Shown here piece after piece: positions 6,896 through 15,213 of a stretch of DNA of 50,868 bases. Both the position numbers and the translations under genes were made by a program. Each line of letters starts with the position of its first letter. Position 1 is the stretch's first letter. Source of the DNA: an uncultured Prevotellaceae bacterium (GTDB lineage: Bacteria > Bacteroidota > Bacteroidia > Bacteroidales > Bacteroidaceae); the NCBI GenBank assembly GCA_902776935.1, contig CACYRS010000017.1, positions 1-50,868 of the forward strand, given 5' to 3'. Under the pieces are notes generated by a model. The model saw nothing but the letters and a program-made list of their open reading frames with translations. It made no database searches and had not been told where the DNA came from.

Positions 6896-8152
6896 TCAGT
6901 CAGCTCTTAATGCCTCAATAGGGCGGATTCTACTTGCTTTATAGGCAGGAATAAGTCCTGCGATAGTACCTGCGATCACCATCACCAGTGTGGCCTCGAT
7001 ACAAACATCCAGTCCCACGGTAGGGTTAACAAACAGTGTAAGCTTCTCAACTCCCAGGTCGGTAACCTCATGCCCCAGCGTTGCGTCCATATACTCATTA
7101 GCAAGCACACCACACAACATGCCAACATAGCCAAACAGGGTGGTGATAATAACACTCTCGACAATAATCAGTCGCAGGATGCTCCAAGGCTTTGCACCAA
7201 TAGCCTTACGGATACCAAACTCGTGGGTGCGCTCCTTAACGGTGATGAGCATGATATTACTTACGCCCACGATACCAGAGAGCAGTGTGAAGAGTCCGAT
7301 GACCCAAAGGAAAGTATGGATGATATCTATTCCTTTCTCCATCTGCTGGCTTTGAGCATAGTTATTCCATATCCAGATGCCGCGATCATCCTCAGGGTGA
7401 ATCTGGTGCATACCATTCAGTCGGCGACGATAGTCCTTCTCAAAGGCCTCGTTGGCATCCTCAGAGGTCAACCCCTTAAACGTAAACTCGATGCTGCCCA
7501 GACTAGGTGTATCAGCGCCAAAAATACTCTTGATCGCAGTGTAAGAAGAATAGGCTCTGCCATTACCTTCGCCACGGCTCTTGTAGATGCCAACAACCTT
7601 GAACGAGATATCGCCCACCTTGATATACTTGCCCAACAACGTTTTATAGTCCTTAGGTTCCAACTCCTTAGCCTGGTTATCACCGAGCACAATCACCTTA
7701 CGGCGCTCCTTCAGGTCGATATCATTAATGAATCGGCCACACAGCATGTGCTCTTTGACGATCTTGGTATGAACAGGATGCACGCCTGCGATGCGGATAT
7801 TCATGTAGTTCTCGCCATAGCTGGCAGTGCCACTGGTAAAGTAGTTGGCTCCCACCTCATCAATATTCTCTGTAAACTCAGTTTGGGTGGCTTCCAAATC
7901 CTTCAGGTTCAACCGTATATCGCGCCCTTCCTTCAAACCTTTATAGGGCATCGAAGTCCAACCGCCATCAACCTCCATCGAGTTGGTCAGGAAGTCGCCG
8001 TTCATCTTCATCGTGGCATTGATGAGACCGTTTCCGGCTCCCAGCAGCACGATAATCATAAAGATGCCCCACGCCACAGCAAATCCTGTCAGCGTAGTAC
8101 GAAGTTTATTCCTTCGCGCTGTCTGCCATATTTCAGTTATTATATCGTGCAT
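6896..8152 (-). CDS. MacB-type ABC transporter permease (first of pair)
   Basis: A 418-residue permease with the same plan as its neighbour: one N-terminal membrane helix (about 21-42), a periplasmic MacB_PCD domain, and the FtsX segment with VKERTHEFGIRKAIGAKP followed by two more helices. It ends in the typical IRPIEALRAD tail. It starts 10 nt after the ATPase stop codon. The pair most likely arose by duplication and forms the membrane core of the pump. Reading frame and motifs look intact, in contrast to the ATPase gene before it. Confidence 0.9.
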   Translation of the reverse strand: MHDIITEIWQTARRNKLRTTLTGFAVAWGIFMIIVLLGAGNGLINATMKMNGDFLTNSMEVDGGWTSMPYKGLKEGRDIRLNLKDLEATQTEFTENIDEVGANYFTSGTASYGENYMNIRIAGVHPVHTKIVKEHMLCGRFINDIDLKERRKVIVLGDNQAKELEPKDYKTLLGKYIKVGDISFKVVGIYKSRGEGNGRAYSSYTAIKSIFGADTPSLGSIEFTFKGLTSEDANEAFEKDYRRRLNGMHQIHPEDDRGIWIWNNYAQSQQMEKGIDIIHTFLWVIGLFTLLSGIVGVSNIMLITVKERTHEFGIRKAIGAKPWSILRLIIVESVIITTLFGYVGMLCGVLANEYMDATLGHEVTDLGVEKLTLFVNPTVGLDVCIEATLVMVIAGTIAGLIPAYKASRIRPIEALRAD

Positions 8153-8162
8153 AGTCTCACTT

Positions 8163-8735
8163 TTACTTCATCATACCGTTGATACCGAATGGACTGGCGT
8201 CGTGGTTCAGGTTCTCCTCAATCTGTCCGATGATGCCATCCTTAATGTGAACTATCTTGTTAGTCTCGTTAGCCACACCGCTCTCGTGAGTCACCACCAC
8301 GATGGTCATGCCATCCTCCTGGTTCAGCTGCTTGAGCAACTGCATCACCTCCACAGAATCCAGATAGTCTAGGGCCATCTGATGACGCTTTTTTCGAGAT
8401 ACCCCCTGATAGAATAATGGCAACTCAACGTTTTCCACGGCGGTTTTGAAAGAGATGAGATTAAAGCTCTGGAAGATAAAACCTATCATCTTGTTGCGGT
8501 ACTCGGCAGCACGACGCTCAGAGAGGTTCCAGATGGGCACTCCTGCGAGCTCATAGGTTCCTGAGTCGTAGTTGTCGAGGATGCCAAGGATATTGAGCAG
8601 TGTGCTCTTTCCTGAACCTGAGGCACCCATGATGCTTACAAACTCTCCCTTGGCGATGTCGAGCGAGATGCCCTTCAACACATGGAGTGGCTGCGCACCT
8701 TGATAGGTCTTGTTGATGTCTTGTAAATGTATCAT
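8163..8735 (-). CDS. ABC transporter ATP-binding protein, internally deleted (no signature or Walker B)
   Basis: First gene of the efflux operon. The 190-residue product is clearly a MacB/LolD-type ATPase: Walker A GASGSGKST (37-45), Q-loop FIFQSF with Gln89, switch region VVVTHES with His150, and a normal C-terminus. Homologues I know are about 230-245 residues. Here residue 126 (…ALDYLD) runs straight into SVEVMQLL, which in relatives lies after the LSGGQ signature, Walker B (…LADEPTGALDS) and D-loop. About 45-50 residues are absent, in frame, with the junction near plus 8355-8360. Without Walker B glutamate and signature it should not hydrolyse ATP. It may be an expressed dead subunit, a decaying gene or an assembly error. 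The reading frame before and after is otherwise clean. Confidence 0.85.
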   Translation of the reverse strand: MIHLQDINKTYQGAQPLHVLKGISLDIAKGEFVSIMGASGSGKSTLLNILGILDNYDSGTYELAGVPIWNLSERRAAEYRNKMIGFIFQSFNLISFKTAVENVELPLFYQGVSRKKRHQMALDYLDSVEVMQLLKQLNQEDGMTIVVVTHESGVANETNKIVHIKDGIIGQIEENLNHDASPFGINGMMK

Positions 8736-8773
8736 TATTATTTGATAGTTGATATTTTATCCATTTGACGCTG

Positions 8774-8804
8774 CAAAAGTATGAAAAGTTGCATATATCG
8801 CAAA
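8774..8804 (-). promoter_or_regulatory. Efflux operon promoter (TTTG-N19-TACTTTTG)
   Basis: The minus strand has TTTG (plus 8801-8804), a 19-nt spacer and TACTTTTG (plus 8774-8781). The match to the Bacteroidetes consensus is excellent. It lies between the GntR gene and the ATPase gene and should drive the five-gene operon 8735 to 3147. Confidence 0.85.
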
Positions 8805-8841
8805 ATTTTTGGGATAATCTGCAAAGATTTGTGACGAATAG

Positions 8842-9195
8842 TCACTGACTCTCCCACGCTTTCACCACATCTTCAATAGAGATATCGAGCAACTGCATCT
8901 GTCGGAAGAGCTCTGGCAGGCGCTCTTTCATAAACTCCTGTTTGCGAGCCTTGAGGATCTGTTTCTTGGCTCCAGGGGTCACGAAGTAACCCAGTCCTCG
9001 CTTATTGTAGATTATCTCCTCGCGTGCCAACTGCTCGTAAGCCTTTACGGCTGTGTTGGTGTTCACCTCCAGCAGCACTGCATACTCTCGAACACTTGGT
9101 ATGCGGTCATCGTCTTTATACACCCCAGAGAGGATCTCGTCGCACAGACGGTCCGCCATCTGGATATAGATTGCTTTATCGTTTGAAAATGTCAT
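8842..9195 (-). CDS. GntR-family regulator, YtrA-like (short form)
   Basis: The 117-residue protein has an N-terminal winged helix-turn-helix (about 10-75) with the family pattern PSVREYAVLLEVNTNTAVKAYEQL and GLGYFV. Only a short helical C-terminal region of about 40 residues follows, so there is no large ligand domain. This is the YtrA subgroup, whose members typically repress ABC exporters of envelope-active compounds. It is the last gene of the exporter operon and overlaps the preceding membrane gene by 20 nt. A YtrA-like inverted repeat covers the start of the operon promoter (11797-11820), so it probably represses its own operon. Inducer unknown. Confidence 0.9.
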   Translation of the reverse strand: MTFSNDKAIYIQMADRLCDEILSGVYKDDDRIPSVREYAVLLEVNTNTAVKAYEQLAREEIIYNKRGLGYFVTPGAKKQILKARKQEFMKERLPELFRQMQLLDISIEDVVKAWESQ

Positions 9196-10084
9196 AGTTC
9201 AACCATTTATTAGTAATTAGTTCAAATCTTTTGAAAATCTGGAACGATGCCCAGTAAAATATCACAGAGAATATGGGGAATGCGATGGTGAGAATCCAAC
9301 CTGGCAAACCAATCTCGTAGCTCTGAAGCACACCGTTATCCCATTGTGAATGGAACATTGTCAACCCTAATGCCATTATAAGTTTTATGATGAGTGTATC
9401 TATGATAATCATAAACGCACTTGTTCCCACGAACGAATACTTGCGAAGCAGCGTTCCTCCAAGTGTATAGGTAGAGTGAATCAACAAGATGAGTCCGATT
9501 ATGAAGGACGTCTGCACTATCATCAAGTCTTTAGGCACTTCATCATAAGTTGTAATAGTTGGTGTAAGATTATCTATCAGCATAGGGATGGCAGACGACC
9601 ACCAGTAAAACGTGTCACCATAGTAATCGCTTGTCACACTATAACAATATGTTCCATCTGCAGAAGTCATTCCCTGATAGCCTACAGCCCAATAGGCAAG
9701 CATACGAAGCGAATCGCCAAGGACGATAGCCAGAAAAGCGCAAGCTATACATATAACTGAAGAATAGACCAACAGCGAGAGGAACTTCTCGAGATTTGAT
9801 GCAGGGAGCATCAGGAACGACTCACGCTTGCGCTTCTCGTTGATGCTCGAAACTATGGAGCTAGCCATAATCATCGAAACCAATATCAAGATTATCGCAA
9901 GGAACTGAGAGACATCAAGTATCATATCCAAAGGGCTACCATAAGGATTCATCATATTAAACAGTATTTCGCCCAAGAATACAGCCAATACAGAACCTGC
10001 GAACCACAACAGCAACTTGCGGAAGTTAACGCTCACTACCCAACGAAGCGTCTTTCCAAATCTATTTATATTAAATCTTTTCAT
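9176..10084 (-). CDS. ABC-2 type membrane subunit (second), six or so helices
   Basis: A 302-residue membrane protein with about six hydrophobic segments. An early sequence reads MASSIVSSINEKRKRESFLMLPASNLEKFLSLL. The MLPASN.EK string is shared with the membrane protein encoded just upstream, showing the two are paralogues. They would form the permease dimer for the ATPase encoded at 10943-11758. The intervening large extracytoplasmic loop (about 130-180) is rich in tyrosine and serine. The gene overlaps the GntR regulator by 20 nt and is 24 nt from the upstream subunit. Export of an antimicrobial or lipid is plausible from relatives but not shown. Confidence 0.75.
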   Translation of the reverse strand: MKRFNINRFGKTLRWVVSVNFRKLLLWFAGSVLAVFLGEILFNMMNPYGSPLDMILDVSQFLAIILILVSMIMASSIVSSINEKRKRESFLMLPASNLEKFLSLLVYSSVICIACAFLAIVLGDSLRMLAYWAVGYQGMTSADGTYCYSVTSDYYGDTFYWWSSAIPMLIDNLTPTITTYDEVPKDLMIVQTSFIIGLILLIHSTYTLGGTLLRKYSFVGTSAFMIIIDTLIIKLIMALGLTMFHSQWDNGVLQSYEIGLPGWILTIAFPIFSVIFYWASFQIFKRFELITNKWLNYDIFKR

Positions 10085-10108
10085 ATTGCAAATTTATTTA
10101 AATCATTT

Positions 10109-10897
10109 CTATAGATTCACAAATTTCCCGATAACCTGAGTTCTGCAAAATTGACGATATGACAACCAGTAGTTAACCATCGTAAGAACCAGATAGATTC
10201 CATAACCAACCACATAATCCCAAGTAGTAGAATGATCATTCAGCGACACAACTTCAAAGAGACCATTGATCTTAACAATGAGTACACACAAAAGGATTAG
10301 GAAAACTGTAGTAATAATCCAGTTGAACTTTCGTGTACGGAACAATGTTGCGCCAACTGCAAATACCGACTGAAGCCATATTATGAATACTATTAGCGTG
10401 GCAAAGAATCTGCCATAAGATCCATCAAAATGAGGAAGTCCTTTAGAACAAAGGTCAAACAATACACCTACAACAAATCTTCCATAGTCGTGACCTGCCA
10501 TCAGGTGGATGAGATACTGAATCAAATCAGCTCCCAATATGGCTACTATATAAAGAGGAACCAGAACAATACATTGGGCATTACGCACCAGATATTTCTC
10601 GAAGTTAGATGCTGGGAGCATCATCAGCGTCTGCATATCATGCTTACCCTCCATGCTGTAGAACATCAGTGCCGGGCCCAGGACAATATTCACTCCCAAT
10701 ATCGCAATCACAGCTATTGTGCAGCTCTTATATGAAGCATCATAACCTCCATTCACCTTCACTATCATAGTGAAGAAGAGGAATATAAGCAACAGAATGA
10801 CGAACGCCTGCAGAAACGACTTCACGATGTATCGCTTATCATTTCTAAACGTCCAGCAAGCCAGCTTTCCGAATCTTTTCAAATTAAACTGAATCAT
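10109..10897 (-). CDS. ABC-2 type membrane subunit (first), six or so helices
   Basis: A 262-residue polytopic protein with about six hydrophobic segments. It has the shared string LMMLPASNFEKYL after the second helix, matching its downstream paralogue. The N-terminus (MIQFNLKRFGKLACW) also resembles that of the partner (MKRFNINRFGKTLRW), so both likely enter the membrane in the same way. It lies 45 nt downstream of the ATPase gene and 24 nt upstream of the other subunit in a single operon. I cannot place it in a named family beyond ABC-2-like exporters. Confidence 0.75.
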   Translation of the reverse strand: MIQFNLKRFGKLACWTFRNDKRYIVKSFLQAFVILLLIFLFFTMIVKVNGGYDASYKSCTIAVIAILGVNIVLGPALMFYSMEGKHDMQTLMMLPASNFEKYLVRNAQCIVLVPLYIVAILGADLIQYLIHLMAGHDYGRFVVGVLFDLCSKGLPHFDGSYGRFFATLIVFIIWLQSVFAVGATLFRTRKFNWIITTVFLILLCVLIVKINGLFEVVSLNDHSTTWDYVVGYGIYLVLTMVNYWLSYRQFCRTQVIGKFVNL

Positions 10898-10942
10898 AAA
10901 AATTATGTTCTTTTGTTCTTCTGTCTAAAAAATAGCTTCTGT

Positions 10943-11758
10943 CTAAATCTTTCCCTCATTGACAGCATTAAAAAGCAATTCGAGGTTCACCTGTGTCTCA
11001 GGGCTATCGGCCTTACGCGGAGCGATTACAGCATTACCCTGAAGCGATGGCTCAGAATAGATGGCATCGTCCATATCCTCAGGCGTGCGATACTCGAATA
11101 CATATTTGTCAGATATCTCAGCCACAGATGCATCGAGCAGGAGTTTCTGCTGAGAGAGAATAAGGATGTGGTCGAGCAGCGCCTCTACATCATGCACCTG
11201 ATGGGTAGAGATGATCAGCGTGCGATCGCCACTCATATACTGAGCCACAACCTTGCGGAACTGACTCTTCGATGGGATATCGAGGCCGTTGGTAGGCTCG
11301 TCCATCAGCATCACCTTAGTATTTGTAGCCAGCGCGAAGGCCATAAACACCTTTTTCTTCTGACCCATCGATAGAGCATTAAGCTTAACATCCATCGAGA
11401 GCTCGAAGTCGTTAAGACAAGCCTCCATCACCTGAGTGCTGAAGAGGGGATAGAAGGGGCGATTGATCTTCACATACTCCTTGAGAGATATTGCTGGCAG
11501 GTCGAACTCCTCAGGCACGATGAAGATATCCTGCAGAGTCTCTGGCTTGCGGAGCTTTGTCTCTATGCCATCGAAACTGACAGTACCCTTCTTCGGACGG
11601 AGCAGACCACTGATAAGATAGAGCAGAGTAGATTTGCCAGTACCGTTCTTACCCAGCAAACCGTAGATATTGTCCTGTTTCAGCTCCAAGCTGAAATCAT
11701 CGAATACCAGGTCCTTCTGACCTGCATACTTAAAACTGATGTTGTTTACCTCAATCAT
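10943..11758 (-). CDS. ABC exporter ATP-binding protein
   Basis: The 271-residue ATPase is complete: Walker A GKNGTGKST (36-44), the signature in the divergent form ALSMGQKKK, Walker B VMLMDEPTNGLD and H-loop IISTHQ. The weak signature and NGLD ending are usual in ABC-2 exporters. It is the first gene of the operon ATPase, two membrane proteins, GntR regulator. It is complete, unlike the ATPase of the neighbouring efflux operon. The start ATG at 11758 lies about 58 nt after the predicted transcription start, with the regulator site between. Confidence 0.92.
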   Translation of the reverse strand: MIEVNNISFKYAGQKDLVFDDFSLELKQDNIYGLLGKNGTGKSTLLYLISGLLRPKKGTVSFDGIETKLRKPETLQDIFIVPEEFDLPAISLKEYVKINRPFYPLFSTQVMEACLNDFELSMDVKLNALSMGQKKKVFMAFALATNTKVMLMDEPTNGLDIPSKSQFRKVVAQYMSGDRTLIISTHQVHDVEALLDHILILSQQKLLLDASVAEISDKYVFEYRTPEDMDDAIYSEPSLQGNAVIAPRKADSPETQVNLELLFNAVNEGKI

Positions 11759-11796
11759 GTCTCAATCTATTTTTAATTGTTATTTCTTACTGTTAT

Positions 11797-11820
11797 AGTG
11801 TACCACCTTAATAGTACACT
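11797..11820 (-). promoter_or_regulatory. Probable GntR/YtrA operator, AGTGTAC-N10-GTACACT
   Basis: A perfect 7-bp inverted repeat, AGTGTAC and GTACACT with 10 nt between, sits directly downstream of the -7 box and should cover the transcription start. From memory, Bacillus subtilis YtrA binds AGTGTA-N13-TACACT; here the same half-sites are 12 nt apart. The YtrA-like protein encoded at the end of this operon is the obvious binder. Confidence 0.7.
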
Positions 11821-11821
11821 G

Positions 11822-11853
11822 CAAAAGTAGTATTTTCCTGAATACGCTCCAAG
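11822..11853 (-). promoter_or_regulatory. Promoter of the GntR-linked exporter operon, -7 box TACTTTTG
   Basis: The minus strand carries TACTTTTG (plus 11822-11829) with CTTG (plus 11850-11853) 20 nt upstream as -33 element. The operator at 11797-11820 abuts it. Confidence 0.75.
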
Positions 11854-11929
11854 TATTTCGCCAGAAAACTTTCATTTCTTAACACAATTTAACTCCGAAG
11901 CCTCGTGCGTACATTATTTATTAAATACG

Positions 11930-11955
11930 AAAAAAGGGCTGCACCCTTGCAGCCC
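11930..11955 (-). terminator. Intrinsic terminator after the Spy-like gene
   Basis: GGGCTGCA and TGCAGCCC form an 8-bp stem with a 4-nt loop, followed on the minus strand by six T. It separates this gene from the exporter operon. Confidence 0.85.
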
Positions 11956-11991
11956 CGTCAATAACCAATTACCTAACAAAAGTTTGGATCT

Positions 11992-12456
11992 TCACTCTTT
12001 CGGACCATTCTGTCCGCGAGGCCCGCGTGGCCCCTCCTTGCGACGTTTCTCCATATCTGATTTGTAGCTCTTATACTGTTCTGGAGTCATGATCTTCTGA
12101 AGTTCCTCTTCATAGGCCTTCATCTGTTTCTCCATCTTCTCGCGCATCTCTTTTCTGTCGCCCTTATCACCCTTTGGCGGCTCTGGCCTCTCACCCTTCA
12201 CATCCTTTGGAGGCTCAGGGCGCTGACCTTTCATACCATGATGTCCGTGACGATGCATCGGACGCATCATATCACCATACTTTGTGTTGAGATCCAGCAA
12301 CTGCTGCTTCTGCTTATCGCTAAGGTTATAATCCTTTGCCATTCGCTCTGTGCGATGCTTGATCATTTCTTCCTTACGGTTATCCTTATTATCCTGTGCC
12401 AGTGCTGCTGAACTGATGAAGAGCGCTGCTGCGAGGGTCATTAAAAACTGTTTCAT
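11992..12456 (-). CDS. CpxP/Spy-like periplasmic protein (DUF4890 type)
   Basis: A 154-residue exported protein with a signal peptide ending SSAALA (15-20). The mature part is highly charged, mostly helical, with YNLSDKQKQQLLDLNTKYGD (about 43-62) and LQKIMTPEQYKSY near the C-terminus. These are the two L-x-x-Q-type elements seen in CpxP/Spy stress chaperones and in Bacteroidetes DUF4890 proteins. The middle is rich in Pro, His, Gly and Lys with a duplicated (Q/E)RPEPPK motif. The predicted role is binding misfolded periplasmic protein during envelope stress. An ECF-like promoter at 12529-12552 agrees with that. It is monocistronic with its own terminator. Confidence 0.75.
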   Translation of the reverse strand: MKQFLMTLAAALFISSAALAQDNKDNRKEEMIKHRTERMAKDYNLSDKQKQQLLDLNTKYGDMMRPMHRHGHHGMKGQRPEPPKDVKGERPEPPKGDKGDRKEMREKMEKQMKAYEEELQKIMTPEQYKSYKSDMEKRRKEGPRGPRGQNGPKE

Positions 12457-12528
12457 AACTTTATTCCTTTCGTTTTAATTGTTATACATTCTGTTGATGT
12501 TCTCTGTTTTTGTTGCAACTGTCTATTT

Positions 12529-12552
12529 GACGTTGATAAGCTCAAAAGGTTT
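12529..12552 (-). promoter_or_regulatory. Possible ECF-sigma promoter (AAACC-N15-CGTC)
   Basis: On the minus strand AAACC (plus 12548-12552) and CGTCAAATAG (starting plus 12532) are separated by 15 nt, like the -35 AAC and -10 CGTC elements of many ECF promoters. The stretch TTTGAGCTTATCAACGTCAA is closely matched upstream of the GIN-domain gene at 36031-36054. Confidence 0.45.
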
Positions 12553-12625
12553 AACCCTCTCACACTCTCTTTCTATCAACAGCCCCATTTCTTCAACGAG
12601 CCCTATGATTCTTTCAACAAAACAA

Positions 12626-12659
12626 GCCCCCTTCTACGGTGCTATCCGAAGGAGGGGGC
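12626..12659 (-). terminator. Terminator of the flavodoxin gene
   Basis: Minus-strand GCCCCCTCCTTC and GAAGGGGGC pair with a small bulge around a 13-nt loop and are followed by TTGTTTTGTT. It ends the operon 16387 to 12697. The rest of 12457-12696 holds the leader of the Spy-like gene and no gene that I can see. Confidence 0.75.
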
Positions 12660-12696
12660 ATTATCTGGATGGGACTAAGGTGCCCTTACATCGTCT

Positions 12697-13533
12697 TTAT
12701 CGCAATACCTGAGTGAATTCTGGAGCTTGGCCTTCGAGAGCTGTGACGTAGACCTTGATCTCTCCAGCGGGAGCATCGGGTGCAGCATCCTCACGAGGCA
12801 GGTTTGCTGCAACAAAGAGATACTCCGTGCCACCAGGAATCTGACGTGAGGCAACGGTGGTAGCCTTGGCCTTGATCATAGGATAGTCGCCAACGGCAGC
12901 ATCGAAGATCTTCGACTCCTCCTCGCTGACAACATGCTGCTCAGAGAAGTCAGCCAGTTCAGTGTACTCACCCTCAATGAATCCTCCGGCCTTAAGGAAC
13001 TGATCTACCTCTGCAGGCATAGCCTTGATACGTGCTGCGCGCACACCATAGCCGGGCAGTATATCTGCCTTAGGCTGTTTCTCCGTCAGGTCGCGGACAC
13101 TTGAATCCAGGCCTCCGCTGCCAAAGGTGCAGAAAGGCACAATCTTCTTGCCAGCCAGGTCGCTGCCCTCAACGAAAGCGAGCATCGGCGGAGCCATCGT
13201 TCCGAACCAAACAGGATAGCCAAGGAAAATGGTGTCATACTGCGAGAGATCGGTCTGCAAAGGCTTCAGCTCAGGCTTGATGCCCTGCTCACGCTCCTGA
13301 CTGCAACGGGCAATGGTGGCATTGAAATCACCGTCATAAGGAGTAACAGGGATTATCTCTTCCATGTCTGCACCAAGCTTCGTAGCCAGTTCCTGTGCTA
13401 CAGCCTTGGTATTAGAGGTCTGAGAATAATAGAGCACGAGCACCTTCTTCTGAGGCGCTTCCTTCTTCTGGCTACACGAAATAGCAGCCAACAGCACAGC
13501 CACGAGGGCCAGAATCATCTTAATCGTCTTCAT
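12697..13533 (-). CDS. Flavodoxin-fold lipoprotein
   Basis: A 278-residue protein with a lipoprotein signal (lipobox AISC, Cys20) followed by a flavodoxin domain. The FMN phosphate loop is YYSQTSNTKA (about 36-45). GYPVWFGTMAPPMLAF and CTFGSGG are the two flavin-contacting loops of the long-chain flavodoxin/FldA_4 group. A C-terminal part of about 90 residues (from about 190) is not typical of flavodoxin. Anchoring to a membrane facing the periplasm is unusual for a flavodoxin and suggests an exported redox carrier. It lies 15 nt behind adenine deaminase. Its redox partner is not evident. Confidence 0.85.
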   Translation of the reverse strand: MKTIKMILALVAVLLAAISCSQKKEAPQKKVLVLYYSQTSNTKAVAQELATKLGADMEEIIPVTPYDGDFNATIARCSQEREQGIKPELKPLQTDLSQYDTIFLGYPVWFGTMAPPMLAFVEGSDLAGKKIVPFCTFGSGGLDSSVRDLTEKQPKADILPGYGVRAARIKAMPAEVDQFLKAGGFIEGEYTELADFSEQHVVSEEESKIFDAAVGDYPMIKAKATTVASRQIPGGTEYLFVAANLPREDAAPDAPAGEIKVYVTALEGQAPEFTQVLR

Positions 13534-13548
13534 ACGTTAAAATCTTTA

Positions 13549-15213
13549 TTAATAGATAACACTGAATGTCTTTGAGTCCATCAGGTGACGGTCGGTAATC
13601 TTGATTTCGGGAATCACAGGCAGACACATAAACGCCATAGTGATAAACGGCGATTTCATCTGACAACCTATCTCTTTGACCTTCTCCTGGATACACAGAG
13701 TACGGAAGGCAATCTCATGACCATCCATCGGAGCCATAATGCCGGCAACAGGCAGAGGGATATCCATCATCTCCTCAGGAGTGACTACCACCTGTCCGCC
13801 CTTCATCTCAACGATACGATTGATAGCCTTTACCAGATACTCGTCGCTGGAGCCAATAGCCACGATATTATGACAGTCGTGAGCCACAGAACCAGCGATG
13901 GCACCATTCTTGATACTGAAGCCACGCACAAGAGCCACAATAGGTTTGGCACCAGCCACATAACGGTTATATACAACAATCTTCTGCACCTCAGTCCAGG
14001 GATACTGCGAGTCGAACAGCGGATTTCCAGTCAGTTTGACCACATCGTGAGCTGTAAGCAGACTGCCATCGGTAGCATGTATCACATGGACGGTATCTCC
14101 GCTCTTGATGTCTATAGCAATGTCGTCTTTAGTGATAGGTGCTGCCACAAAGTTGTTGGGGAAATGAGTCTCTTCATGGACATCACCAATAAACAAATAG
14201 CCAGATGGGAGAATAGCATTGTAGTTAAACACCTCTTTCCCCTTGATGACAGTACTCTCCACGCGGAAATGCGGTGTGATATTGTCGACCGTAATGAATG
14301 TGGCTGGATCGCCAGGCTGAAGCAGTCCCCATTTCTGATGGTAGTGCCGCTGGGCGTTCACACAGGCTGCCTGCAACACATTCCACAGATCATAGCCATC
14401 GGCCAGGGCACGCTTTACGAGCATGTTGATATGTCCACGAACAAAATCATCAGGGTGACAATCGTCAGTACAGAACATGACCATATTGGGACTCTCGGCA
14501 ATGAGCGGACTCAGCAACTTATAATCCTTGGCGGCACTGCCCTCACGGATAATGACCTTCATACCGGCATTGACACACAAACGGCCCTCTTCCAAGGTAG
14601 AGCATTCGTGATCGGTAGTGATACCTGCTGCGGCATACTTGAACCGCTCCTGAGCCGTCAGTCCGGGAGCATGCCCGTCGACAGGCTTGCCATAGCGCTG
14701 AGCAGCCTTGATCTTAGCTATCACATCCTTGTTGCCAGCCAGCAGACCCGGATAATTCATCATCTCTGCCAGGAAACCGATATCCTCGCGCGCCATCAGC
14801 GCTTCGATATCCTTAACCCCAATCTCCTTACCGCATGTCTCCACATCGCCGCCTACTGCCGGCACGCAACTGGGAGCGCCGAAGCAGAAGTTAAAGCATA
14901 CCTTGCGAGCCGAGCGTGTCATATAGTCGACACCCTCTATGCCCAACACATTGCTAATCTCATGAGGATCGGCAATCACACCGATGGTACCATGACTGAC
15001 AGCGATGTGCGCAAACTTGTAGGGCACCATCATACTGCTCTCGATATGAACGTGACTGTCGATGAAACCTGGCATGATGTAAGGCCAGGGATTATCACCT
15101 GCAGGCAAATCGCATCGCTTTACATCAACTATCTGTCCGTCATTGATGACAAGCTCGCCATCAAAGATCTCGCGTCGAACTACGTCGACAATGTGTCCTT
15201 TTACACTATTCAT
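13549..15213 (-). CDS. ade: Adenine deaminase
   Basis: The 554-residue protein is an amidohydrolase with PGFIDSHVHIESSMM (about 49-63), the metal-binding HxH of the family, then HGTIGVIADPHEISNV, DGHAPGL and the CTDDCHPDDFV segment. This set is diagnostic of Ade, which converts adenine to hypoxanthine and ammonia in purine salvage. The length is normal (about 540-590). The start overlaps the end of the symporter gene by 8 nt and the flavodoxin follows 15 nt later, so all three are probably cotranscribed from 16395. Confidence 0.95.
   Translation of the reverse strand: MNSVKGHIVDVVRREIFDGELVINDGQIVDVKRCDLPAGDNPWPYIMPGFIDSHVHIESSMMVPYKFAHIAVSHGTIGVIADPHEISNVLGIEGVDYMTRSARKVCFNFCFGAPSCVPAVGGDVETCGKEIGVKDIEALMAREDIGFLAEMMNYPGLLAGNKDVIAKIKAAQRYGKPVDGHAPGLTAQERFKYAAAGITTDHECSTLEEGRLCVNAGMKVIIREGSAAKDYKLLSPLIAESPNMVMFCTDDCHPDDFVRGHINMLVKRALADGYDLWNVLQAACVNAQRHYHQKWGLLQPGDPATFITVDNITPHFRVESTVIKGKEVFNYNAILPSGYLFIGDVHEETHFPNNFVAAPITKDDIAIDIKSGDTVHVIHATDGSLLTAHDVVKLTGNPLFDSQYPWTEVQKIVVYNRYVAGAKPIVALVRGFSIKNGAIAGSVAHDCHNIVAIGSSDEYLVKAINRIVEMKGGQVVVTPEEMMDIPLPVAGIMAPMDGHEIAFRTLCIQEKVKEIGCQMKSPFITMAFMCLPVIPEIKITDRHLMDSKTFSVIY

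Noticed and set aside
7070-8182. A 370-codon plus-strand frame antisense to the first MacB-type permease
   Set aside because: The minus-strand product has clear MacB/FtsX features and fits the operon; the antisense frame has no promoter or motif.
8831-8845. Terminator after the GntR gene (GTGAC/GTCAC hairpin)
   Set aside because: Only a 5-bp stem with no T-run on the minus strand; read-through toward the efflux operon promoter cannot be excluded.
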